Origin: CAZSBB01 sp964605235
GTDB lineage: Bacteria; Planctomycetota; Phycisphaerae; Phycisphaerales; Phycisphaeraceae
DNA: 64,000 bases
Assembly (NCBI GenBank): GCA_964605235.1
Contig: CAZSBB010000026.1
Span: forward strand, 32,429 to 96,428
Direction of reading: 5' to 3'
Part shown: positions 42,582-51,193 of the stretch, piece after piece
Layout: each line of letters opens with the position of its first letter
Position numbering within the stretch: the first letter of the stretch is position 1
The notes under the pieces: model-generated
What the model saw: the letters and a program-made list of their open reading frames with translations, nothing else
What the model was told of the DNA's origin: nothing
The model's database searches: none
Program-made: the position numbers and the translations under genes

Positions 42582-43583
42582 ATGGCTCGCGTTCGCGTAG
42601 CGTTTCTCGGCACCGGCGGCATTGCCGCCAAACACACCACCCGCATGTCCAAGCGCGACGACGTGGAAATCGTCGGCGGCTGCGACGTGCGCCCTGAGGC
42701 CGTCGACAGCCTCTGGAAGCGCACCTGGCCCGAAGGCAACGTCAAGCTGCCCCCGGCGTTCACCGATGCCGCGAAGATGTACCAGGAAACCAAGCCCGAT
42801 GCGGTGGTCATCTGCACCCCGCACACCCTGCACTTCGACCACGGCATGCAGGCCCTGAACGCCGGCATCCATGTGCTGATGGAAAAGCCCATGGTCACCG
42901 CCGCCGAGCAGGCGTACAAGCTGGCGGAGAAGGTCAAGCAGACCGGCAAGGTGCTGCTGGTGGGCTACAACACCCCCTGCTCGCCGGAGTTCGCCTTCAT
43001 CCGCCAGACCATCCGCGACCAGTCGCTGGGCAAGCTCGAACTGGTCACCGGCCGGTTGCTGCAAGGCTGGAAGAAAGCGACCGTCGGCCTGTGGCGGCAG
43101 AAGCCCGAACTCTCCGGCGGCGGGCAGGCGTACGACAGCGGCGCCCATCTGCTCAACAGCCTGTGCTGGTCGGTGGCCTGCCCGGTGGCGGAGGTCTTCG
43201 CCTTCGTCGACAACTGCGGCACGCCGGTCGACATCAACAGCTCCATCAACATCCGCTTTGAGAACGGCGTCTTTGCCGCGATCTCCATCGGCGGCAACTG
43301 CCCCAGCAGCGTCGGCTTCCTCAGCTATGCGTTCGACAACGGCCGCATCGACTGCGACGGCTGGGGCGCCAGCTGGATGGACGTCTACAAGGGCCATCAG
43401 AAAGTGAAGTACCCGCGCGTCGAAGGCGAGCAGACCGACCCGGCGGACAACTTCATCGATTCGATCCTGGGCAAAGCGCAGCCGGCGGCGACCGCGGAAC
43501 ATGGCATCATCCAGAGCGAGTTGATGGATGCGATCTACGAATCCGCCCGCACCGGCCAGCCCGCCAAGCCCAAGCGCAAGTAA
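42582..43583 (+). CDS. Gfo/Idh/MocA-family NAD(P)-dependent sugar oxidoreductase
   Basis: 333 residues from the second ATG (42582), which has AGGA 8 bases upstream; the ATG at 42573 lies within that site. Rossmann motif RVAFLGTGGIAAKH, then VVICTPHTLH and HVLMEKPM with the EKP motif, whose Lys is catalytic, and GGGQAYDSGAHLLNSL with the His typical of the active site. It oxidises or reduces a sugar or cyclitol. Coupled to the isomerase upstream and followed by a strong terminator. Confidence 0.93.
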   Translation: MARVRVAFLGTGGIAAKHTTRMSKRDDVEIVGGCDVRPEAVDSLWKRTWPEGNVKLPPAFTDAAKMYQETKPDAVVICTPHTLHFDHGMQALNAGIHVLMEKPMVTAAEQAYKLAEKVKQTGKVLLVGYNTPCSPEFAFIRQTIRDQSLGKLELVTGRLLQGWKKATVGLWRQKPELSGGGQAYDSGAHLLNSLCWSVACPVAEVFAFVDNCGTPVDINSSINIRFENGVFAAISIGGNCPSSVGFLSYAFDNGRIDCDGWGASWMDVYKGHQKVKYPRVEGEQTDPADNFIDSILGKAQPAATAEHGIIQSELMDAIYESARTGQPAKPKRK

Positions 43584-43617
43584 ACCAGCGCCTTGATCCT
43601 GCCCCGTGCCTCATCCC

Positions 43618-43648
43618 ACCCCCGGCTTCGCGCTGGGGGTTTTTCTTT
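43618..43648 (+). terminator. Intrinsic terminator after the sugar oxidoreductase
   Basis: Stem ACCCCCGGC (43618-43626) / GCTGGGGGT (43632-43640), with one G-T pair, loop TTCGC, then TTTTCTTT. Confidence 0.85.
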
Positions 43649-43703
43649 GCGCCGACATGTGACCGGGTAAGTGCCGAATGGTGCGGTTACCGGGTTGATC
43701 AGG

Positions 43704-44786
43704 TCAGCGTGTGGGCGGTTCCGCCTGGCGCAGATCGCGCGGGGTCAGCCAGCGCGGGCGCAGGGGATGCACCGTCGCCGGCTGGGGCGCAGTGCGCTGC
43801 TGGGCGAGCATCTCCCGGCTGCGGCTCAGCAGTTCATTCAGGTCATACCCCAACTGCATGCACGGCACATGACACGCCGGCGGGGTCGGCAGGTTGGCGT
43901 GCACCACCGTCACCGGCAGGGCGGCGCGCCCCAGCGCCCGGCTGGCGCGCCGCAATCCGGCGGTCACCTCCGGCACCAGCGTGTCGTCGGCGACAATCAA
44001 GCCGTCCGGGCGCGGCTGGGAGCGCAACAGCAACTGCGCCAGCGCGGTGGCTTCCTCACGTTTGTCGGGATGAATCTGATGCAACCACCACGGCTCGCAG
44101 CGCAGCCGGCGCTGCCGAAGTCGCGCGACCACGCCGGTGGGGATGCCGGTGCTGATCCACGCTGCGGTGCGGCAGCCGCGTTCGCGCAGGCGCGCGCACG
44201 CCAGGTCCAGCCATGCCGCGTTGTCCATCTGCAGGCAGGGAAACGGGAGCGGTTCATCGCCCGGCTGCAAACCGACCACGGGCACGCGATGCTGGCGCAG
44301 ATGCTCGTACAGATCGGACACCTGAAACGCCCAGGGCGTAATGGCGATGACCCCCGCCAGGCGCTGGGCGTCGATATCGTCGCGGAGCCGGCGTTCGTCG
44401 GCTTCGTGCTCGGGGCTGGTGATGCTCAGGCTGTCGTACTGTTCGCCGGTGGCGCGGTTGAGCCGGGCGATGGCGGCGCGGAGGGCTTGCACCAGGCCGC
44501 CGGGACGCTGCCGGGCGCGGGCATCGGCGGGCAGCAGCAGCACATAGCGGTTCAGATGCGGCGGGCGCGCGGCGACCAACGTGCCGGCGCGGCCGCGGGC
44601 TTCGATGAAACCCTCGGCCGCCAGCACATCCATCGCCCGTTGGATGGTGTGCGCCGCAGCGCCATGTCGCCGGCCCAATTCCTGCCGGGTGGGCAGCAAC
44701 CCGCCGGGCGATAATTCCCCGGCGCAAATCTGCCGGCGCAGCTCGGCCGCCAGCGCCCGGAACCCGCCATGCGCGGTTTCGTTCAT
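43704..44786 (-). CDS. GntR/LacI-type transcriptional regulator
   Basis: 360 residues from ATG 44786 (AGGAG 9 bases upstream); 25 further in-frame codons pass through the operator. A GntR winged helix (ALAAELRRQICAGELSPGGLLPTRQELGRRHGAAAHTIQRAMDVLAAEGFIEAR) is joined to a LacI-type sensor (VIAITPWAFQVSDLYEHLRQHRVPVVGLQPGDE, PDGLIVADDTLVPEV). It probably senses a sugar. It diverges from a cupin gene. Its promoter overlaps a 26-bp inverted repeat, which points to autorepression. Same length and architecture as the regulator at 11521-12603, but the sensor is diverged. Confidence 0.9.
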   Translation of the reverse strand: MNETAHGGFRALAAELRRQICAGELSPGGLLPTRQELGRRHGAAAHTIQRAMDVLAAEGFIEARGRAGTLVAARPPHLNRYVLLLPADARARQRPGGLVQALRAAIARLNRATGEQYDSLSITSPEHEADERRLRDDIDAQRLAGVIAITPWAFQVSDLYEHLRQHRVPVVGLQPGDEPLPFPCLQMDNAAWLDLACARLRERGCRTAAWISTGIPTGVVARLRQRRLRCEPWWLHQIHPDKREEATALAQLLLRSQPRPDGLIVADDTLVPEVTAGLRRASRALGRAALPVTVVHANLPTPPACHVPCMQLGYDLNELLSRSREMLAQQRTAPQPATVHPLRPRWLTPRDLRQAEPPTR

Positions 44787-44822
44787 CTCACCCACTCCTG
44801 CTTTGATGCACTCTGAAGCAAC

Positions 44823-44861
44823 ACGTAGGTGCATGATAATTCGCCCATGCACCCAAACCAA
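44823..44861 (-). promoter_or_regulatory. Promoter with operator-like inverted repeat for the GntR-type regulator
   Basis: On the minus strand TTGGTT (44861-44856), 17 bp, TATCAT (44838-44833). A perfect inverted repeat GGTGCATG (44828-44835), 10 bp, CATGCACC (44846-44853) covers the -10 box and most of the spacer. Its downstream half is part of ATGCACCTACGT (44834-44823), also found upstream of the regulator at 11521-12603. Confidence 0.5.
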
Positions 44862-44954
44862 ACACCGGTGACACGGACCCGAGGCGGAACCGGTTCGCCA
44901 ACCCCACCAAGTGGCCTACAATCCTCCCATCACCACCTTCACCGGAGCACGCTC

Positions 44955-45296
44955 ATGGCCCAGGCAGCATTCGATCCCACCACCATCGGCCAGGGCAACC
45001 TGCTGGAACTGTGTCCGCTGGTCAGCGGAGCCGTGGTCAGCAAACCGCTGCTGCACACGCCGCAGGTCAAGGTGATTGTGTTCGCCATGGATGCCGGGCA
45101 GCGCATCAGCCAGCATCGGGCGCCATTCGTCGCCACCGTGCAGGTGCTGCGCGGCACGCTGCAATTCGGCGTCGGTGGGCAATCTCGACAACTGCAGGCG
45201 CACGACTGGCTGGTCATGCCCCCGGATGAGCCGCACGACCTGGAAGCCGCCGAGCCCTGCTGGTTCATGCTGACCCTGTTGCAAGGGCAAAAGTAA
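44955..45296 (+). CDS. Small cupin-domain protein
   Basis: 113 residues from ATG 44955 with GGAG upstream. One cupin barrel: motif 1 is weak (MDAGQRISQHRAPFVATVQVLRGTLQFGVGG) and motif 2 is DWLVMPPDEPHDLEA. His in SQHRAPF and in EPHDLEA could bind a metal, but the Glu of motif 1 is missing, so metal binding is doubtful. Such small cupins often bind sugars or act as isomerases. Divergent from a GntR-type regulator. Confidence 0.82.
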   Translation: MAQAAFDPTTIGQGNLLELCPLVSGAVVSKPLLHTPQVKVIVFAMDAGQRISQHRAPFVATVQVLRGTLQFGVGGQSRQLQAHDWLVMPPDEPHDLEAAEPCWFMLTLLQGQK

Positions 45297-45388
45297 GCAG
45301 GTGGCGTTGCTGGACAGGAAAAACACCCGCAAGTCGGTTATGCTGGGGGCTCTGGGATCAGGTGGCTTCCGCCTAATGTCGTCGCACC

Positions 45389-45856
45389 ATGATTCGTTAC
45401 GGCAAAAGCACGCAGCACGCCATCGCGGCGATGAGCCGACTGGCGGAGGTGTACGAACAGGGACAGCGGATCAGCTCGGCGGACATCGCCAAAACACGCG
45501 ACCTGTCCCAAACCCTGGTCGCCAAACTGCTGACGCATCTCTCCACCGCCGAGCTCGTCGTCGGCGCTCCGGGCCCCCACGGGGGATATGCTCTGGCGCG
45601 CCCGCCTGCCGACATCACGCTCTACGATGTGGTCAGCGTCTTTGAACGCACCGATGGCCAGATGACCTGCCCCTTCGGCCCCCACTGGTGCGGCCGGCAC
45701 GAGCCCTGCCCGCTGCACAACCAACTCGTGCAGATGGATGAGCAGTTCCAACAGTTTCTGAAAACCACCACGCTGGCGGTCTTCAGTCCGGGCCACCCCG
45801 CTGCAGAGCATGCCCAGCCCGACCCGACGCTGGCGCCGCTGCCCCCGCTGTCGTGA
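45389..45856 (+). CDS. Rrf2-family transcriptional regulator with three Cys
   Basis: 155 residues. The N terminus is an Rrf2 winged helix (STQHAIAAMSRLAEVYEQGQRISSADIAKTRDLSQTLVAKLLTHLSTAELVVGAPGPHGGYALARP). Cys94, Cys101 and Cys107 (TCPFGPHWCGRHEPCPLH) are placed like the Fe-S cluster ligands of IscR and NsrR, so it could sense NO, iron-sulfur status or redox state. Not next to suf or isc genes, so the target is unknown. It ends at a convergent terminator. Confidence 0.9.
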   Translation: MIRYGKSTQHAIAAMSRLAEVYEQGQRISSADIAKTRDLSQTLVAKLLTHLSTAELVVGAPGPHGGYALARPPADITLYDVVSVFERTDGQMTCPFGPHWCGRHEPCPLHNQLVQMDEQFQQFLKTTTLAVFSPGHPAAEHAQPDPTLAPLPPLS

Positions 45857-45870
45857 GCTGACCACAAATA

Positions 45871-45918
45871 ACAGCCCACCCGGTTCCGCAAGGTCGTTGC
45901 GATAACCGGGTGGGCTGT
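45871..45918. terminator. Long hairpin between convergent genes (bidirectional terminator)
   Basis: Arms 45871-45885 (ACAGCCCACCCGGTT) and 45904-45918 pair perfectly over 15 bp; the loop contains a further 5-bp stem (CGCAA/TTGCG). There is only a weak T-run on either side (TATTTG rightwards, TTATTTG leftwards). It lies exactly between the rightward Rrf2 gene and the leftward fusion gene, as expected for a shared terminator. Confidence 0.75.
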
Positions 45919-45958
45919 GGTATTTGACCTGTTGTTGCGGGCGCAGGGGGCCGCGGGC

Positions 45959-47953
45959 TTACAGCGACTGCGTTTCCAGGTTCAACCACGCCAGCTCGGC
46001 GGGCGTGAGCTTCAGGTTCGCGCCCGGCAGCGAGGAATAAAGCTCACTGAGCACACGCGGCCCGAACAGGGCGCACACCGGGAACGGCTGACACAACACA
46101 TACGCCAACGCAATGTTGATCGGCAGCACGTTTTTCCGCTTGGCGAGCTCGAACGCCCGCTCGCGCCGGCGGTGGTTGTCGTCGCTGACCCAGCAGCGGG
46201 TCATCTCCGCGTCGGGTTGGCGTTCGGGCACGAAGAAGCCGCGCGCCTGGCTGGACCAGGAGAAGAGCGCCGTCTGGGTTTTCTCATGCCAGGCTTTGTA
46301 CTCCGGCGTGCTGCTGGCGATGCAGCCCGCCCACACGGGGTCCACCATCCGCGCCAGCGAGAAGTTGTTGCTCACCACGCTCATCGGCCGCTTGCCGCGC
46401 TGGCGGGCGTCGGCGTTGAACGCCTCGACGCGCGCCTGGCTCCAGTTCGACCCGCCAAACAGCTTGAACTTGCCCGCATCCGCCAGTTCGTTGAGCACAT
46501 CGACAAACTCGCTGACCGGGATGTCCGGGTTGTCGCGGTGCATGATGTACAAATCGCTGCCGTCGAGCTGCATGCGTTCGAGGCTGATCGCCAGTTGCTT
46601 GCGCAGGTCCGCCGGATTGCAGAACGGCGTGTGCGCGCCCTTGACGATGGTGACCACCTGATCGCGCACGCCGCGCGACTTGATCCATTCACCCAGCAGG
46701 CGTTCCTGGGCGCCGCCGCCGTAGATGTGGGCGGTGTCGAAGGTGGTGCCGCCGACTTCGTAAAACGCATCGAACATCAGCGCGGCATGGCTGAAGTTCT
46801 GCTGGTTGTCGCAGCCCATCACCAGCCGGGAGATGTCCTTGTTGAGTCCGGGCAGCCGACAGGTGGCGATCTGCGATTGCGCCGGCTTGGCCAGCGGGCG
46901 GCCATGTACGGGCACGGTGTAGCCCTTGCTGGTTTCGCCTTCGTACACCAGGCCGATCGCCGCACGCCACTGGTCGAGCGCGCGGGCGTTGCCCAGCGAG
47001 TCATCCCAGCTCATCGCGGGCGAATCGGCCTGCTGTTTGCCGGCGGCGATGGCGGCGGCGCACACGTCGGCTTCAATCTCATACAGCCACTGGTCGGTCT
47101 TGACGACCACGTTTTCCTGCTGCCCCTTGCGCTGCACATGGATGACGCTTTCGCCGCCTTCCCGGCAGACCACCCACGGGTTGGGCACGGTGATCCGGCC
47201 CTCGGAACCGTAGACCACCACGTCGTTTTCCAGGCTGGCTTTGACCGCGGTGGCGACCTGCGCGGTGATGCCGCACTCGAACTGCAGCGTCGCGGCCGCC
47301 CAGTCGTCGATGACCGTCGGGCCGACTTTGCCCGCGCCCTGCACTTTGGTGGGCTCGGAGAAAGGCTTGCCTTCCACCGCGCCGACGAGCAGCCGGCTCA
47401 TCGACACCGGATAGCACCCGACGTCCAGAATGCCGCCGCCGCCCAGGGCGTTGCACATCAGCCGCGAGTCGGCGGCCGCCTTGCTGGCGTCAAAGCCGAA
47501 GGAGGCGCGGATCATGCGGACTTCGCCGATGACGCCTTCGCGGATCAGGTCCAGCAGCTTTTTGGTCTGCGGATGGCAGCGGTACATGAACGCTTCCATC
47601 AGGAACTTGCCGCTGCGCCGCGCGGTTTCGATGACCGCCATGCTGTGCCACTGGTTGAGCGACATCGGCTTTTCGCTCAGCACATGCTTGCCCGCTTCCA
47701 GGGCGCGGATCGCCCACTGCGGATGCAGCGTGTGCGGCGTGGCGACGTACACGATGTCCACATCCGGGTCAGCCAGCAGGGCTTCGTAGCTGCTGTAAGC
47801 CTTGGGAATGTCGAATTTCCTGGCGAACTCATCCGCGCTGGCTTGCGCGCGGCTGCCGATGGCGCGCAGTTCGCCCGTCTGTCCATGTTTGACCGCCCCC
47901 GCCAGCGCTCCGGCAATGCGCCCCGCGCCGATGATGCCCCATCGCAGTTTCAT
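45959..47953 (-). CDS. Fusion of Gfo/Idh/MocA oxidoreductase and aldo/keto reductase
   Basis: 664 residues from ATG 47953 (MKLRWGIIGAG; AGGGG upstream). Residues 1-345 are a complete Gfo/Idh/MocA protein: GAGRIAG (9-15), VATPHTLHP, EKP (94-96) and GGGGILDVGCYPVS. Residues of about 365-664 are a complete aldo/keto reductase with Asp406, Tyr411, Lys438 and His472 as the expected tetrad (FDTAHIYGGG, IVKGAH, IMHRDN). Neither half is obviously defective. A bifunctional sugar oxidoreductase could oxidise at one carbon and reduce at another with cofactor recycling. It follows the PfkB kinase by 55 bp. Confidence 0.9.
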   Translation of the reverse strand: MKLRWGIIGAGRIAGALAGAVKHGQTGELRAIGSRAQASADEFARKFDIPKAYSSYEALLADPDVDIVYVATPHTLHPQWAIRALEAGKHVLSEKPMSLNQWHSMAVIETARRSGKFLMEAFMYRCHPQTKKLLDLIREGVIGEVRMIRASFGFDASKAAADSRLMCNALGGGGILDVGCYPVSMSRLLVGAVEGKPFSEPTKVQGAGKVGPTVIDDWAAATLQFECGITAQVATAVKASLENDVVVYGSEGRITVPNPWVVCREGGESVIHVQRKGQQENVVVKTDQWLYEIEADVCAAAIAAGKQQADSPAMSWDDSLGNARALDQWRAAIGLVYEGETSKGYTVPVHGRPLAKPAQSQIATCRLPGLNKDISRLVMGCDNQQNFSHAALMFDAFYEVGGTTFDTAHIYGGGAQERLLGEWIKSRGVRDQVVTIVKGAHTPFCNPADLRKQLAISLERMQLDGSDLYIMHRDNPDIPVSEFVDVLNELADAGKFKLFGGSNWSQARVEAFNADARQRGKRPMSVVSNNFSLARMVDPVWAGCIASSTPEYKAWHEKTQTALFSWSSQARGFFVPERQPDAEMTRCWVSDDNHRRRERAFELAKRKNVLPINIALAYVLCQPFPVCALFGPRVLSELYSSLPGANLKLTPAELAWLNLETQSL

Positions 47954-48008
47954 CCTCATACCCCTTCCATAAATAGTGCGCGCCCGGAGCCGCTCCGCCG
48001 GCTTGACT

Positions 48009-48914
48009 TTAAGCCAGCTGCAACATGCGGCTGTAGGCGCGATAGCGTTCATCCAGTTCCTGACGCCCAAGTCGTTTGAGCCGATCCAGGCTGAAAGACT
48101 CGATGTTGAAGCTGGCGACCATCGTGCCCTGCGCCAGCGCCCGGCGCAGGTTGGCGAAACTCAGATCGCCGGTCGCCGCCAGATGCCCCATCATGCCGCC
48201 GGCGAAGCTGTCGCCCGCGCCGGTGGGGTCCACCACATCCCGCGCGGGCCACGCGGGCAGGTTGGCGCAGCCGTCGGCGTGCATGAGCATCGCCCCATGC
48301 TCGCCCTTCTTGATGACCACAAACTTCGGCCCCAGCTTGCGGATGGCTTCGGCGGCGCGCACCTGATTGCTCAGGCCCGTCAGCAGCGTGGCTTCCGAAT
48401 CGTTGAGCACCAGGCCATCCACTTTGGTCAGCAGTTGCAGCAGGTCGTCGCGCTGGATGTTGATCCACAGGTCCATGGTGTCCGCCACGCTCAGCTTGCA
48501 CTGGGGAAACTGCGCGAGCAGTTCCATCTGCGCGGCCGGGCTGGTGTTGGCGAGAAAAACATACTGGCTGTCACGGTAAGCGGCGGGCACCGGCGGCTGG
48601 GCTTCCCCCAGGATGTTCAGCTCGACCTTGAGCGTGTCGCGCTGGTTCATGTTTTCGTGGTACCGGCCGTGCCAGCGAAAGGTCTTGCTGCCGGCACGAC
48701 GCTCGAGCCCCGCCAGGTCAATATTGAACTGGCGAAACACATCGATGAAGCTTTCCGGGCAGTCCTCACCGACGGCGGCGACGAGGCGCACCGGGGTGAA
48801 AAAGCTGGCGGCGGCGGCAAAGTAGATGGCGGACCCGCCGAGCACTTCCGGGGCGCTCCCGGTGGGCGTGTCCACGGTGTCGATGCCGATGCTGCCGGTG
48901 ACGATCAAATTCAT
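48009..48914 (-). CDS. PfkB-family carbohydrate kinase
   Basis: 301 residues from ATG 48914 (AGGAGA 7 bases upstream). The PfkB fold: GSIGIDTV, EVLGGSAIYFAAAASFF near the N terminus and DPTGAGDSFAGG (229-240), with Asp235 as catalytic base. It phosphorylates a sugar or nucleoside; the substrate pocket does not identify which. It heads the transcript with the fusion oxidoreductase, fitting sugar catabolism. Confidence 0.92.
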   Translation of the reverse strand: MNLIVTGSIGIDTVDTPTGSAPEVLGGSAIYFAAAASFFTPVRLVAAVGEDCPESFIDVFRQFNIDLAGLERRAGSKTFRWHGRYHENMNQRDTLKVELNILGEAQPPVPAAYRDSQYVFLANTSPAAQMELLAQFPQCKLSVADTMDLWINIQRDDLLQLLTKVDGLVLNDSEATLLTGLSNQVRAAEAIRKLGPKFVVIKKGEHGAMLMHADGCANLPAWPARDVVDPTGAGDSFAGGMMGHLAATGDLSFANLRRALAQGTMVASFNIESFSLDRLKRLGRQELDERYRAYSRMLQLA

Positions 48915-48937
48915 AGCGCTCTCCTGCAAAGGGGAAG

Positions 48938-48965
48938 ATTGTCGTCAGTGGAGCGCGCAATGCAA
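48938..48965 (-). promoter_or_regulatory. Promoter for the kinase-oxidoreductase operon
   Basis: On the minus strand TTGCAT (48965-48960), 16 bp, GACAAT (48943-48938), giving a start near 48931 and a short leader before the ATG at 48914. Confidence 0.4.
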
Positions 48966-49004
48966 ATGTGGGAGATATCGAGGCCGGCAGTCCGGGCTCA
49001 GGGA

Positions 49005-49031
49005 CAACGAGCCGGAAGGGTCAGCGACGGG
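49005..49031 (+). repeat. Dispersed element copy B
   Basis: A 27-bp copy of the element at 30583-30609 with one change (GGAAGGGTC for GGAAGCGTC). It is followed by CACGGC, which is also found after copy C. It lies in the 179-bp gap between the unclassified 699-residue gene and the kinase. Confidence 0.7.
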
Positions 49032-49093
49032 CACGGCGGGCGAACACCATAGCGTCCACATCAGCCGGCAACCCGCCATGCGTATCCGTAGAT

Positions 49094-51193
49094 TCAACCG
49101 CTGGATGTCGGGCGATCCGGCTGCAGCGCCAGCAACACCGCCGGGCTGTCCAGATAGCCGGCGCAGTGGTGGCCGGTCTGGAAGAACCTGGCGGGATCGG
49201 CGCGATAGGTCTGCTCGATCATCGTCACCGCTGCGAGCAACTGCTTGAGCAATTCCTCATCCTGCGCCAGATGGGCGATCAGGTAATGGCGGCGCGGCAG
49301 AAACGCACCGGTCGCCCGATGAAAGCCCTGACATTCCGCACGCACCTTGCGCAGCAGCTCGCGCACCAGATCCGTCGCCCGGCCCAGCAACCAGGCGTAC
49401 TCCTGACACTGCTCCGGCTGAGCGCGAATGAGAAACTCGGCGATCCCCGCCAGCAGGTGGCTGCCGTTCCACGGCGATCCCTGCAGCGCGTTGACGCCCC
49501 AGAACGGCCCGACCCCGCAGCCGCAGCGCCAGGAACCATCGGCAAACAGTGAGCGCGCCACGTCGACCGCAATCTGCTGCGCCGCCTGGTAGTAGTGCTC
49601 CTGCCCGGTCAGGTCATACAGCAACAGGATGCCTTCCACCGGCTCGGCGTCCCGGCCCATGTTCTGCCGCGGCTGGTTGAGTCGGTTCAAGCTGATCCAG
49701 CGCTCCGCCACCGCCTGGGCATTGTCGAGATACCACGGATCGCCGGTCTCCGCGTAAGCATTCACCAGCCCGCCGAAGCGCAGGTAAATCTGCGAGAACA
49801 CGCGCCAGGTGGGAAAGTCCGCGTGGTAATGCACATCAAATGATTCATGGTCCACCGCGATGTCGGCAATATGCCGGGCGGCTTCGAGCGCTGCGTGATA
49901 CAGCGGGCCATGCGTGCGCAGGTACGCGCCGCGCAGCAGGAAAGTGACTTCATTGCCATCCATCGACAGCTCATGCCGACTTTGCTGCTCGTCGAGGTAG
50001 CGATAGATGCCGCCCCGGCTCATGCCTTCCCGATGCACATTGCGCAGGAAGACTTCCACTGCGGCCTCGGAGATTTGCTGCAGCGTGTCATAGCCGCGGG
50101 CTTGGCGTTCCGGAAGCGGTTGGCCGAATTCGCCGCAGCGCAGATACCAGTTCGCCGGCGCCAGGCAGCGGCGCGGGGCGGCGGCGTCGGGCAACAGGTT
50201 GAGCGTTGCCGCGCTGCTGCGCGCCACACCGCGGACGAACTGCGTGGCGGAGCCTTCGACATACTCATGGCGCAGTTGGCCGGTGTCCGGGCTGGGCCGA
50301 TGCCCCAACCAGATGCGCGGGTCGGCGAGGGGACGCCATTGCCAGACGCAGCCATCAGCGCTGAGCTGGGTCGCACCTTCGGCCACGGTCCAGCGGGATA
50401 CCTCCAGGCGGGTGGAACCATGCACCTCCACCAGCGGCAACCCCGTCACCGGCGCGCCCATGCCATACACCTGCACATTGGCGAAATGGACCTGCAGCGT
50501 CACCGCGCCATTGGCGTAGCAGATGACATATGCCCGGGCGCTGATGATGTGTTCGTCATGGAACGGCGTCTGCTCGTAATGCCGGGACTCTTCCATGGTC
50601 AACGGGCGATCCTCCGCCCCGCCATAGATGTGCCCGCCCAGCAGGTATGCCCGCGCCACCGGGCCCGCCCAGAGTTCCTGCACCTGCACCCATTGCCAAC
50701 GGCGCACCGCATGACCCAGGTCAAACGCCAGACTCAATTTGAACTGCTGCCCGAAGGCGTGGAGCGCGACGGCATCCTCCCGCCGCACGTAGTGGTACAG
50801 CGCTTCGTCGCGGTGGTGGTATTCCTCCGGCCCGGGAACCGGCAGGCAGGTGGCATCCACCTGATCGGCGGAAACAACGGGCATTTGCCCCGGCGACAGC
50901 GTGACATCGAGCGTATCCGGCGCTGCGTCCGCGAACCGCGCCATCAGCAAGCCGCGCCGCGGTGGATTGTCGAATCCCTGCGCAACCAGCGGCCAATCGC
51001 GCCAAGCGGTACGCAGCCGCGCCCCGGCGAGTTCCCGGGCCGGCCATTGCCCCAGCGGCGTCACCTGCACCGCCACGGCGTCGCGCACCTGCACGCGCGT
51101 GGCGCTGGGCGGCAACGGCAACGAGCAGATGGCTATCGTGCTGGCGGGCTGATCAAGGGCCGTGAGTGACAACGAGATCGGTTCAGTCGACAT
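49094..51193 (-). CDS. Unclassified alpha/alpha-barrel-like glycan enzyme
   Basis: 699 residues from ATG 51193, which overlaps the stop of the DUF4091 gene by 11 bases; no strong ribosome-binding site, so probably coupled. No signal peptide. The N-terminal 320 residues look beta-rich; the C-terminal 330 are helical with EVTFLLRGAYLRTHGPLYHAALEAARHIADIAVDHESFDVHYHADFPTWRVFSQIYLRFGGLVNAYAETGDPWYLDNAQAVAERWI. This resembles (alpha/alpha)6 barrels of polysaccharide lyases or unsaturated glucuronyl hydrolases. An exo-rhamnogalacturonan-lyase (YetA/PL26-type) relative is one possibility. I do not assign a family. Confidence 0.6.
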   Translation of the reverse strand: MSTEPISLSLTALDQPASTIAICSLPLPPSATRVQVRDAVAVQVTPLGQWPARELAGARLRTAWRDWPLVAQGFDNPPRRGLLMARFADAAPDTLDVTLSPGQMPVVSADQVDATCLPVPGPEEYHHRDEALYHYVRREDAVALHAFGQQFKLSLAFDLGHAVRRWQWVQVQELWAGPVARAYLLGGHIYGGAEDRPLTMEESRHYEQTPFHDEHIISARAYVICYANGAVTLQVHFANVQVYGMGAPVTGLPLVEVHGSTRLEVSRWTVAEGATQLSADGCVWQWRPLADPRIWLGHRPSPDTGQLRHEYVEGSATQFVRGVARSSAATLNLLPDAAAPRRCLAPANWYLRCGEFGQPLPERQARGYDTLQQISEAAVEVFLRNVHREGMSRGGIYRYLDEQQSRHELSMDGNEVTFLLRGAYLRTHGPLYHAALEAARHIADIAVDHESFDVHYHADFPTWRVFSQIYLRFGGLVNAYAETGDPWYLDNAQAVAERWISLNRLNQPRQNMGRDAEPVEGILLLYDLTGQEHYYQAAQQIAVDVARSLFADGSWRCGCGVGPFWGVNALQGSPWNGSHLLAGIAEFLIRAQPEQCQEYAWLLGRATDLVRELLRKVRAECQGFHRATGAFLPRRHYLIAHLAQDEELLKQLLAAVTMIEQTYRADPARFFQTGHHCAGYLDSPAVLLALQPDRPTSSG

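Noticed and set aside
45917..48079. 720-codon plus-strand frame
   Set aside because: Antisense to the fused oxidoreductase and starts inside the bidirectional terminator.
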